DNA from: Nemopilema nomurai
Lineage: Eukaryota; Cnidaria; Scyphozoa; Rhizostomeae; Rhizostomatidae
Assembly: GCA_003864495.1 (NCBI GenBank)
Contig: ML133488.1
Location: 601,818-665,817, forward strand
Length of the DNA stretch: 64,000 nt
Direction of reading: 5' to 3'
The translations under genes were made by a program, and so were the position numbers. This document shows, in pieces, positions 12,201 through 23,305 of the stretch; the first letter of the stretch is position 1, and each line of letters opens with the position of its first letter. Under the pieces are notes generated by a model. The model was not told the origin of the DNA. It saw nothing but the letters and a program-made list of their open reading frames with translations, and made no database searches.

Positions 12201-14594
12201 CCAAAATTTTGATTAATTGACCAAAATATTTTTCAAATGATACGCTGATTTTGATATATTTTAAAGGGTGTTCAGCCACTTAATAGCCTGTTCTTAGAGT
12301 GTTCTTGGGGTGTTCTAGGGGTGTTTAGCTTGTTCTTGGAGTGTTCAGTCTTTTAGAAACGACAGCATGCATTCATGAATGTACAGCCTTTTTCAAATAT
12401 CATCTCCTGTGATGCATGAACAACATCCAACTCCTATTTTGGACAAATTAAAAATGGATGGCTAATGCTAGTTTCGGGAAACTGAAGCATTGGTTTGACG
12501 GAAATAGTTCTTGTTATTCAACGGAAATTCTTAGCCAGTCAAATGGTCAATCTTTCTATGGTTCCAAGAAACCACACAGAGATGTATCATGGTTCGATGC
12601 AAAGAATGCCCAGTTAAGGGCAACAGGTTTATAAAGTTCTCTTAAAAGTAGCTAAAATTTTCAGTAACTGGAAATTCATTATTATGTATGCTATTGTTAA
12701 TTACTGTACTTGGAGGACAACAGATGTGTCATAAATTGTGTGATACAACACACAGGGGTGATTCTTTGAGCACAAACGGATCATCTCTGTGATATTTTGT
12801 TGGTTAAAGTGAGCCTGATACATTATGGCAATGGATTTGAAGATCTCATCCTTAGCCAATGAATCCAGAAATTTCTGCAAAATTCAATTTCTTCAAAAGT
12901 GCAAAATTGACATATTTCAAGAGTGTTGTTTGACAGGGCTTTGCAAAAAGCTCTAACTTGTCACACAGGATGAAATCCAAAGCTTCCATTTGAATTATGC
13001 TACATACTCATTTTACCATTGGGTTATGTATCACAAAAGATGTTCTGTTTGTTCTCTAAGAATCATACCTGTGTGTCTTAGATGATATGATTCATGACAC
13101 ATGCATTGTTGAACAACAAATGAAAATGAAATTTATTAAGAATAAATTTAAAGTGCCTTGCTATGGCACAAAGCTCTGCAACAATGCTTTGGTTTTCTCG
13201 TGTCATTTTGGACCACAATTTTAGCAATTCAATGGCTGCATAGATCTTGAATTTACTTATTCCCAGGAACAAAACCACCTAATATCAATAGGTTGGTTAA
13301 GTGCTTTTAAATTAGTCATCACTCAAACTTAGAAATACTCAGCCATACCTAAATTTGGTGTTCAACAATGGAAAACCCTTAAAGCAACTTGCAAACATTT
13401 TGTGCTCTGTTAGTACGAAATCTGTATGTCTTATGGGTTTTGAATAGCAAATCACAAATCAGCACCCACAAAATAGCTATAATGCATTTTTTTCATTTTT
13501 ACAACAGATTAAGGATTATTATTAGTATTATTATTAGTATTGAAGTTATTAGTATTCTAGCTGAATCACTCTGATGAAATACCACACCATTTCCCTAATA
13601 AATTATAACAAAACTTTAGAAGTGAATATCTTGGAAACAATTTGATATGATTGGCATAAATTTGCAGAATTTTATAATTTACCAAACTAAAGAGATGTGC
13701 TAAATCTGTGACATAAGGATTGCAGGCACTGGTTTGGTTGATTGACCCAGAATCACCCTTGTGCAAGGACCCTATCTTTGGAATATATTTTCTATTATTT
13801 CTGATATTAATATGATACTCATGTCTGAATGCCATCTATGTATAGAGCCTAATAGTTCTCTGCTGGTCAAAATTTACTTACAGTTTAGGTTTATTTTGGT
13901 TTGAAGACCTTTGAAAAAGTAACTAGTTAGTAACATTATCTAACTGTTTGCTTACTACTTGAAAACTCTGTGCAATTAACACGATCTTGTCCTTTGAATG
14001 TGTAATTCAGTTTCATAAAATGAGGAATATCAAACCTGATTCACTTGTTTTCTCACTCGAACACTTGCGTTTATGGCCATTTTTCCAGTGATCTATTTGA
14101 TGTTCTTTGCTACAATAAGTTGCAACTTTGCAGGCTGAGCATCTCTTCTCTCCTGGATAACCGCAAACCAGACACAATAATCCCCATTTTTTCCTCAACT
14201 GTTCCTCGATTTCTAACACGCGATCGTACTCCATGTCATTTGCCAACGACTCATAGTCGAAGAAGTTATTATTCCGTGAGAGCTGACTACGAAAAGACTT
14301 GAAAGGAGTATTTGAATTCTGAAGGTAACAGTCATCATTTCGGCAAATAAACAAATAAATTGTCCTGTGGAAACATTCGACCTTCTCTTCACGTGGTGCG
14401 TATACCTGTAGCAGAAAATGCATACATTTTCCACATATACTGCAAGTCAAGTCCTTTAATGATGGGATTCCAACTTGTGCAAGCCATGCTGGTTTTCCAC
14501 CTACTTTACTCGGGAAGAAGATGCTTTTAAGTTTACAAGAATCGACTTTTTCAACAAATCCAAGTTCAGTAACATTGTCACTTGAGTCGGCCAT
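9264..14594 (-). CDS. PDCD2: Programmed cell death protein 2 (PDCD2)
   Basis: PDCD2 is a cytosolic chaperone for a 40S ribosomal protein during ribosome assembly (family knowledge). Exons on the minus strand are 14036-14594, 11103-11341, 9784-9897 and 9264-9428. All junctions are GT-AG and the phases agree, giving 358 residues (human about 344). Exon 1 carries the N-terminal beta domain (LGFVEKV, FPSKVGGKPAWL, a first CxxC pair) and a MYND zinc finger at about residues 138-175 (CLVCGY, CSACK, YCSKEHQ, HKRKC). Exons 3-4 carry the PDCD2_C domain with PLWIS, CPCGAKR, VLPQLLNHL and EFIWKQDFSD, all typical of the family. The start at 14594 is the first ATG; a longer upstream frame opens only with TTG and follows an acceptor-like site. 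Intron 1 is about 2.7 kb. Exon 2 contains an in-frame 30-bp duplication. Confidence 0.95.
11221..11273 (-). repeat. In-frame 30-bp tandem duplication in PDCD2 exon 2
   Basis: A 23-bp segment is repeated exactly at 11221-11243 and 11251-11273, giving a period of 30 bp. On the coding strand this duplicates ten residues (DVGECQVVSK, then DVGECQVV followed by IPN) in the acidic linker between the MYND finger and the PDCD2_C domain. The exact identity suggests a recent event. Confidence 0.9.
11886..11895. repeat. G homopolymer in PDCD2 intron 1
   Basis: A run of ten G residues sits in otherwise AT-rich intronic sequence. Homopolymers like this are prone to sequencing error, so the length may not be exact. 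Confidence 0.8.
12280..12360. repeat. Short GTTCTTGGRGT tandem repeat in PDCD2 intron 1
   Basis: Four to five imperfect copies of an 11-13 bp unit (gttcttagagt, gttcttggggt, gttctaggggt, gttcttggagt) follow one another. It is an intronic minisatellite with no sign of function. Confidence 0.65.
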
Positions 14595-17500
14595 TTTGAA
14601 TTGGATGAATCGAAAAAGAGGCGAGATCCTCAAATGAGGTTTGCTGTGCGATTGCTCCCCCTGCAATGATTAGCAAGATATGTTGCCAGCGAAAAAAGAG
14701 AGATTTATTGATTAAAGGAAAGAAAGTCACTTGAGTCTAATGGCTGCAAAACTTCAACTCTTTCGCAACGATAAGCATTAACTGATAGGCTTAGGCGGTA
14801 AATAGCCAATTAGATAAAAAATTTTCGCAAAATGGTAACTTTAGTTTTAATTCAAACAAAGCCAAAATCATAAATATCACTAGTACAGTAAATGTTAAAC
14901 TGATTTAATTGGGGCTTAAAAAACAAAACTAAATTACAAATATGAAGTGCAAGTAAGCGCAAACTATCAAGAAACGTGTTTGTGAGTATTTGTCTCTACA
15001 GTGCCATAATTGGTAAAGCCTTCTCGTTGTGAAGCTTGGTTTGGCAAGAATCATAGTATGTGATATCAGAATATGTATTTTGCAACTAGCTAGATTGGGT
15101 TTACATATAAAAGCATGGAATGATAGTTCATAGTGAAAATAGAGTACTAGAGGTTGCAATCGTGAACATGCGAAGTATGTTATGGAAATAGGCGAAAACG
15201 AAGATTGAATTATCTCTTTCAGGACTTATATTAAAAACTACTCCAAATTTTCTAGTTCTTGCAGAAACATTGTGATGATGGTACAAATGGCAGAGATGGG
15301 AAGTTTTGCGATAATCGCGCATTTTGGTGAAGAAACTGCAGAATTTGTCGAAGGTGCTATTAGTGCTTATGTTTCGCAAATAGACAGACTTTGCTCTTAA
15401 TTGCAGTTTAGATTATAATAGAGCATGCTTTGTGCTTTCTAGTCAATGTTAAAGTTTCTTCGGCATAGATATGCAAAATGGCTTGATCCTTTAAAGGTTA
15501 TATTAGGCTCTTTCCCTTGAGCTGCCAATCAGACCTCTAGCATCACTTCCCTTAGTTTTTAACATAAAAGGAAATGACATAGTAAATATGCATTTTCGTG
15601 ACGTTGAGGGTCCTGTAATCTCCTCCAATTTCACTTAGACTCAAAGCAATATTCGTTTATCTCTTGAGAAGCTCAACTGTTCCTAGTAGCCTTTAATGAT
15701 CCACGGCCTAAAAGGTTTGAAACGAAGCCAATATAAAAAGACTGATGTAAACTGATTTGCGGATTTTATAACAAACTATGGCATGCTTAGTTGAAAAGTA
15801 TTTTTACGGGATTAACAATTGAAAAAGCACATGATGTAGTATTTATCCAAAGATATAAATACAAACTAGGGTTTCTAAGCATAAATAAGCTTAAATTGAG
15901 GCTATATTTAGCACAACCGAGTCCGCAGTTTATAGAAGAGGCATGTTTTCAATGCCAGAACTGCATTGACTTGATGCACAAAAACTTTTCACGAGATTTA
16001 AAGGAAAACTTTAAGTAAACTTTAAAAATAATCTAAAAATTTAATCAGCACTTTCAAGGGCTTTCTATCACTCATTGTGCGTAAAACATTTAAACCTGCA
16101 CTGAACAATTGGAAAATAATTACTGAGAGCTATTTTCCAAGCATATCTGCTTCCCTTGGCAACAGTTGGGTATGGCGAAGCATAGCGTGCTGATGCAACC
16201 GAGGGTTGCTATGTAGCTATTTTGGAAACGATGTATGCAGCTTCATAGTGACTTTTGAATCTCACATGTCGTGCTATTGTGCTATTGAAACAAGCGCTCT
16301 CGCAGTTTCCTCACGAGAAAGGTCAAAGCGTATAGGCTGGTCGCAGCAGGGTCTGGTCCAGTGGTCGATGCTACCCCTACTGTAACTTTTAGCCTTACTG
16401 CTTTTAGATTACGATAAATATAGACTTTAAATTTGAACAATGAAATACGATGAATGTGAACAAATTTGACAATTTTTTTGAAATTAAGATAAGTGTAACA
16501 CTGCTTTATGCTTTGCCTTGCAACACATATCATGCTTCGCAGCGACCGCGCCGTCACGCCTTATTTGTGTTGCTCGGCATTTTAATTTAATGGTTGCTAC
16601 CAAGAAAGCTACATAGGAAGTTTATTTCGAATCTCATTTTGCTTGTTTTCTACGTTCACGTTTTTTAATTAACTCAGTAACACATTTGTATTCTCTCCGC
16701 ATTATATCTTTTAATCCTATTAACCTTGCAGATTTTAAATAGACCTTCACGTATCATTTATTTGTCCCTTGAGCTATACTATTGTATTGCACAATTATGT
16801 ATTTAGATTTTTACACAATTAGTTCAGTTCGTTTTATGAGAGCGCTTGTGAAAGGTTCTCCGGTTAGTCTAAAATTACGATTTACTTGTAAAAGCATTTC
16901 GTCAATATACATCTTGTTGTTCCGAGGAATTCGTCGTTGTTCTTTCGTTTGAATCTGAAAATAAGTCTTAGACCGCGGAACTTATTACATAAGTGTAACA
17001 CATAGGCGACTAAATTTTTCAGAACGAAAATTTTTTAGAGAAAGTACTGTAATAGCTATGTGTTGGCCTAGAAAACTTGTTAAAGTACATTGATTTTGCA
17101 GTTTTTCTTACAATGCCTAATGCAATTATAATGCCTCGCGGTTGTGATGTCTTGTTTTGCAGAGGCTTCCTGATGGTAAGCGACTGCTATTGAATGGCTC
17201 TCTTGACCACCTACGTTGGCACAGGTAAAGCACATTGGCACGTAAAAAGGTCTAAATAACATTCAAAAGGCATTGATGTAGGGGACACAAAACTTAGTAT
17301 TAGTTCTCAACACATCTCTGTAGATTTTGTTTGCTTTGGCCTACATATTTATGAAGTGCAAATAAACATAGTAGTAGTGATATTTTCTGTAAAAGTGTAT
17401 TAATATATAGGTATATTCAACAATTAAATTGAAATGAAATTTATCTGTGATTATATTTACAAGTCAAAGGTCGGTTTTTCCTACAAAGAAGACCAATCCC

Positions 17501-18639
17501 TGTTAGCCTCCGAAATAAGCTTTATTCATTGCAGGGTCTTCAAAACAAGCTTATTTAATAAGACACATTTTTCAGCGTTGATTTTCGTCACCACGGCAAT
17601 GGTACCTGCATGTTGAATAGACGGCTTCCAGCTCACAGCTTTTGATTGCACCTAATAAAAAAAAGGAAATCGAAGAAGAAACCTCACACAGAACATCGAT
17701 GCTGTAGGGGTAAGATCTTCTTTTCACTTCTGAAATGCTTATTTTAACACTGGTTTGAGTAAGGGATCTATGTTCACAGTGTCACCTGCTCCTGTCACAA
17801 CTTCTGAACTGTAGCAACAAATTTAAAACTTTTTAGGTGTGTTCAGTGTGATTTTTTATTTCTATGGCAGCTAGACACCTCAAACTAATGCACACACGAA
17901 TAACAATTTTTCATTTCAATCACATGCAAGATGGTGAACTTTTTGCAGTCACATAATATAAGAAAGGAATCATTAGAGATGTTACTACGAATTGTCGAGA
18001 TTATGGGGGAATAAAGCTTAAGCGGAGAATACTATTAGCGATGAATGCATCATGTGCACTGGGTGAGGTAAAGCCGAATCCCATAACAGAGATTCTATGA
18101 GACCATTTATTTGAACGACGCAATACAGGCAACGGTACCTCGTCGTCAACTCCCTGTCGTGTCTCCCTATTGTAGCAGAAAGTCTTTGCTGTATTTAGTT
18201 GCATTTGTTTAACGTCTTTTGTTTTAAGAAACCGAACGAGCAAGCACATTTCGTTGACCTCACCATTCACATTATGGTAACGATTTAGATGCCTTAGCAG
18301 AGTCCTATACTTTAGGCTTTAGAAAAGAGTGCTTCTTTTGGTGCATTTCTTTGTTAGTGCATTGAGGTATCAACCAAAGCCGAGTTTTTCTTCAATAAAA
18401 CAAACTGGATGGCAGTTTTCAAAATGCCGATTGGACCAACCGTAACACCATAGAGTTTGATGAATATAGATCAAGACCATACTGCAAAAATAACTTAACC
18501 ACTCGTCATTTGATCTCCGTGAAGGCTTCTTTGTATGTTGAAAGAGATTGGGAATATTTAATTGCAATGATGAAATACAGCAAGTTGATGTCAAGTAATG
18601 CATAGCTTTTCTTGTAGAGAGAAGTGCTCCAGAACAAAA
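14595..18639. other. Spacer between PDCD2 and the Ser-Gly-repeat gene
   Basis: The PDCD2 promoter must lie just right of 14594, but no individual site can be named. The rest is AT-rich with only short unrelated open frames on both strands, and I see no domain or splice-linked coding signal. Confidence 0.55.
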
Positions 18640-21324
18640 ATGAAATCGTTTGCAGCAATTCTGCTGCTTGGCTTAGTATTAGCCCTATACATGCAGACAG
18701 ATGGTAAGTACATATTACAGAAAAGAAAGTGCAGTGATGAATTTTTACCAATACCCTAAATAGTTTGTCTGCATCGTTGCAATGTCTCGAGTGAGTCTTC
18801 GTGATACTTAATTGCTCTGGATGTAGTGCTATTCTGGTAACTAAGCATTCTCTCTGATTTAATTAGCGATCTTCAATGTTGATAAGATATCTATAACGGA
18901 TCAGGAAAGAGTTGCCTATTGACTAACCAAAATTGCAAGTGCAATTATAAAATTTTACAATCTAGGTATTTGACTTCCAAATTCTTTGTAAAAAACCATA
19001 CTTCATGCTAAACACGGAAAACTTTATTAAAAATCGATGGTGTTCTCTATGCATATAGAAAGAATTCGAAAATGGTGTGCTATAGGGTGGTATTTGATTA
19101 TAGAAAAATGCAATGTCACATAGCAATCAAACGTAGATAACTTAGTTGTTTTACGACTTTTTCACTTTGTCTTTCAATGCAAATCATCCCTGAGTCACGA
19201 TAAAAAAGCGCTCCCTCAATTAATTAAACTGACAATTACCTTGCCAGCAAAACCGTTCGACGGATATAACCCTGGATCGGGCCATTGGGTAGGCCCAGGT
19301 TCGGGATCTGGCTCTGGCTCTGGTGAAGGATCTGGCTCAGGATCTGGATCTGGCTCAGAATCGGGACATTGGCCAGGCTCAGGGTCTGGTTCGGGATCAG
19401 GCTCTGGTGCAGGATCTGGATCTGGCTCTGGTTCTGGTGAAGGATCTGGCTCAGGATCTGGATCTGGCTCAGGATCGGGATATTGGCCAGGCTCAGGGTC
19501 TGGTTCGGGATCTGGCTCTGGTGCAGGATCTGGATCTGGCTCTGGTTCTGGTGAAGGATCTGGCTCAGGATCTGGATCTGGATCAGGATCGGGACATTGG
19601 CCAGACTCAGGGTCTGGCTCGGGATCTGGCTCTGGTGCAGGATCTGGCTCTGGTTCTGGTGAAGGATCTGGCTCAGGATCTGGATCTGGATCTGGATCTG
19701 GATCAGGATCGGGACATTGGCCAGACTCAGGGTCTGGTTCGGGATCTGGCTCTGGTGCAGGATCTGGCTCTGGTTCTGGTGCAGAAACTGGCTCAGGATC
19801 GGGACATTGGCCAGACTCAGGGTCTGGTTCAGGATCTGGCTCTGGTGCAGGATCTGGATCTGGCTCTGGTTCTGGATCTGGTGAAGGATCTGGATCTGGC
19901 TCAGGATCGGGACATTGGCTAGGCTCTGGGTCTGGTTCGGGATCTGGCTCTGGTGCAGGATCTGGCTCTGGTTCTGGTGAAGGATCTGGCTCAGGATCGG
20001 GACATTGGCCAGGCTCAGGGTCTGGTTCGGGATCAGGCTCTGGTGCAGGATCTGGATCTGGCTCTGGTGAAGGATCTGGTGAAGGATCTGGATCTGGCTC
20101 AGGATCGGGACATTGGCCAGGCTCTGGGTCTGGTTCGGGATCTGGCTCTGGTGCAGGATCTGGATCTGGCTCTGGTTCTGGTGAAGGATCTGGCTCAGGA
20201 TCTGGATCTGGCTCAGGATCGGGACATTGGCCAGACTCAGGGTCTGGTTCGGGATCAGGCTCTGGCACAGGATCTGGTTCCGGTGAGGGATTAAGCTCAG
20301 GCTCTGGATATGGCGTAGTTTTAAGTTTGTACTTGCAATCAAATGGCAAGTTTATGCTTCATCCTAAATTGCTGTCTTTATCTCAAATTTTCATACAACA
20401 AAGCAGTTTCTAAAAGTGTGGAATTCTTTCCTTACTTATGCTTTGAGAGGCCTTATTGTTTCTTGCAAAACAATTGCTAGTGATAGTTAGATTCTTGAAT
20501 CAATAGCAAGAAGCTTTCTCAACTTAAGCGTGCAGCTGAATGACAGTAGAATCTTTATACAAAGTTTGAAAAGGCATTTACTAGTATAATTCAAATGGTA
20601 AAAAGGGTCAGTGCCTAGAGGTCCATTTGCCTTCTATACATTCCAATAATTTGCCTCTAAACGTTTACCCGTGAATGAGTTAGCAAATACAGTTTGCCTA
20701 AAAGGATTTTTTCTGCCTTCGTATCATATTTTAGCCACAAACATCCATTTCTATACCACAAGTTAAGGGCTAGTGCCATAATTACTTGTATTTGAAACAG
20801 GTGAAAGCTCAGGATCAGGATCTGGTGAAGGATCTGGCTCAGGATTTGGGTCTGGGGATGGATCAGGATCTGGCTCTGGCTCTGGGGATGGATCAGGATC
20901 TGGCTCTGGCTCAGGATCTGGGTCTGGCGAGGGATTAGGCTCGGGATCTGGTGAAGGATCAGGATCTGGTGAAGGATCAGGATCCGGATCTGGCTCTGGG
21001 GATGGATCAGGATCTGGCTCAGGATCTGGGTCTGGCTCTGGGGATGGATCAGGATCTGGCTCAGGATCTGGTTCTGGCTCTGGGGATGGATCAGGATCTG
21101 GCTCAGGATCTGGGTCTGGATCTGGCTCAGGATCTGGGTCTGGCTCTGGGGATGGATCAGGATCTGGCTCAGGATCTGGGTCTGGCTCTGGGGATGGATC
21201 AGGATCTGGCTCAGGATCTGGCTCAGGATCTGGGTCTGGATCTGGTGAGGGAGCAGGATCTGGCTCTGGCTCCGGCTTTGGGTCTGGCTATTATTTTCAA
21301 TTCAAAAAGGAATATCAAACCTAA
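18640..21324 (+). CDS. Secreted Ser-Gly-repeat protein, probable proteoglycan core
   Basis: I predict a secreted protein of about 540 residues, probably bearing glycosaminoglycan chains like serglycin; this role is inferred from composition. Exons are 18640-18703, 19248-20282 and 20801-21324. Both introns are GT-AG and phase 1, and the frame stays open to a TAA at 21322. Exon 1 encodes a typical signal peptide ([18 protein letters not shown]). Exon 2 begins [16 protein letters not shown] and then has about ten blocks of GSGSG, each opened by a GHWPG, GHWPD or GYWPG motif and containing GAGSG and GEGSG. Exon 3 repeats GDGSGSG and GEGSG without the GHW motif and ends in a non-repeat tail ([13 protein letters not shown]). 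Acidic-G-S-G sites match the known xylosylation signal for chondroitin or heparan chains. A structural silk-like or glue role is the main alternative. Donor 20282 is strong (CCG/GTGAGG), but reading on into the intron gives another C-terminus. Confidence 0.8.
19275..20282 (+). repeat. Coding minisatellite, GGATCTGGC-type, with GHWP-marked blocks
   Basis: The array is built from a six-base core (GGATCT, GGCTCT, GGTTCT) and a longer block of about 90-130 bp. Each block is marked by a gggacattggccag-like segment encoding GHWP; ten such markers are visible, one of them changed to GYW. Block length varies in multiples of three. Because the core is six bases and lacks stop triplets in most frames, long open frames also appear in other frames and on the opposite strand; these are shadows. 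Confidence 0.92.
20810..21290 (+). repeat. Second coding Ser-Gly minisatellite (exon 3)
   Basis: Repeats of a roughly 48-54 bp block (tctggctctggggatggatcaggatctggctcagga) encode [11 protein letters not shown]. The array differs from the exon 2 array in lacking the GHW marker and in using Asp rather than Ala or Glu. A non-repetitive 518-bp intron separates the two. Confidence 0.9.
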
Positions 21325-23305
21325 AGACAAAGCTGCTGTAGTGGACGTTGAAAACTTTCAGTTACATTTTAAGACACATGCATCGGCTAATACGCTTGTA
21401 ATTCACTAGACTATTAATATTTAACTACACAGCAAACTAATCAAATTAAATCGAAAAGGTATGCACAAAGTAAGTAGACAAATCCATAACATTTGTTCGT
21501 CTATATTAATGTTCTGCTTTCCGCATTTTTTCTCTCTGATCTTTCAAAGCAGTGCCATCTGAACTCATTAATTATAAGCCAGATTTTTTTTTCAATCAGA
21601 AACAACTGAAGTCATCAAATAGAATTTAGCAGTAACCGGAAATAGATACAGTAACCAGATTATCTTGTTTCTTAGATGTAAACAGCTCATGACCTTATAA
21701 AGATATGAAAGAGAGAATGGATTATTAATACTTTAGAAAGAAGTGAAAATACATTACCTTAACCACTTATATGCTAGATATTAAGACACCCGAAAGCGTT
21801 CACAAAGCGCTCATTTTTCTTCATATAACACAAATGAACGCAGGATATTTGCGTAAGAGCCATAAGAAATGTTGGTTTAGTAACAACCTACTCCGCTGTT
21901 TTCGTCACTAACGTGACAAGGCTGTTGAAATGAGGATCAATGGCAATAAAGCCGGCAGGACTTTGTGGCATTGTAGTCTAGTATCCAAAAGACACCATAA
22001 TAAAGTAGGGCTGAAGGGGAATTAGATAAACTAAACTCAGTTTCGAACCGTCCTTAGAGGCGACAACTCCCAAGAGCAGCACGGTGGAAAGGCATCTCGC
22101 ATTCTATTTCAACCGGATCGATTTTTATAATACATGGCCCTTGAAGCATTTTTAAGACTATTACCTGCAAATAAACCATCGCATTGTTACCTGAAGCACT
22201 ATTTAGCAGGAATCTCTGTAGAAAATAGTCAGAAAATTTGCTTTATTACATTCTGCATGACCAGCCTATGTTTGATGGACAAATGAATGTCATGATGCTC
22301 ATTTATTTAAAGACAGAACCAGGCCTATTGTCTTACGGACATGAGCTTTTTCAAGCCAATATGGCTACCTGCTACTCGCGTTCATCATCACGTAATCCAT
22401 TATACATTAGCCATCTTACTTAACCTCGAGTAGTAGTACTAAAAATATACAACCTCGCTTGCATGAGTATCCATTCATACAGAATAAATCAGCTTCCGGG
22501 CATTCTGCTGGTCAGTAGAATAATAACTTGCTGGGTCATAACACTGATCATTCTGCTACGCAACTCCAGTCACGTGTGCAAATCAGACGGTTGAGAAGCA
22601 CTTTATCTCTTGTTCGTTGAAGTTGTACTATTCTAGGACGAAACATAACGGCCGCAGTACTTCAAAGTGACATCAATATTTCCAGGCCCGTGGAACAATG
22701 AGCGTCGTAAATGTTGCTGGTCATTCCCAAAAATCGCTAAAGGTTTCTTCACCAGAAAAGGGGTTTAAGATTGATGTTGCTCTGATTGAGGTTGCGTTAT
22801 GGCTGTATCACTCTACTAGTGCAAAAAAGTTTTCTCTGTGTTGCAGTAATGTTGCATAGTTGATGCAATAAAGTTGCATTGATGTCACACTGTTGGTGCA
22901 GGCATGCTGCAATAATGTTGAACTGGTGTTCGATTGATGTTGTATTGATAGTGTACTACTTGCCCCACTTAGGACAACATGGAACAAATCGAGCCACCAC
23001 AAGCCCCTTGATAAACAAATGAACTGTCAACACATTTGAACTTAAGTTTGCTGGAGCGTGCTTCGCAAACTGCAATGTCATATAACTAGCACTTTACAAG
23101 AACGAATTAATACAATAATATAATTGCAGACTAAATGCTAGTACAAATATCAATCATTGCTATACATGCTTTTTCGCAAAATAGCCTAGATTGCTACTAC
23201 ATTACAACATTTGAGAATACAACCCGTTTATTTACAAGATACACATTTGAAGAATTCATGAACTAAACTCTATTGTCTAAAGTATATTGTCTAAAGTCTA
23301 TTGTA
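21325..23305. other. Spacer between the Ser-Gly-repeat gene and SLC30A6
   Basis: The two genes converge here. An AATAAA on the minus strand (23227-23232) lies about 75 bases past the SLC30A6 stop and is a plausible polyadenylation signal. No gene is seen. A degenerate TTG-rich repeat occupies about 22830-22960. Confidence 0.6.
22830..22960. repeat. Degenerate TTGATGTTGCA-type repeat
   Basis: Irregular recurrences of gttgcattgatg, gttgcagtaatg, gttgatgcaata, ctgcaataatgttg and ttgatgttgtattgat make up about 130 bp. It looks like a decayed minisatellite of about 15-20 bp units. Confidence 0.5.

Noticed and set aside
19216..20349. Long minus-strand open frames reading PEPDPDP and [10 protein letters not shown] repeats
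   Set aside because: They are mirror images of the plus-strand Ser-Gly array. The six-base core has no stop in most frames, and the plus-strand frame alone has a signal peptide exon, matching splice phases and a closing non-repeat tail.
19323..21409. Other plus-strand open frames ([11 protein letters not shown] and [11 protein letters not shown] repeats)
   Set aside because: Out-of-frame readings of the same arrays. They do not connect in phase to the signal-peptide exon.
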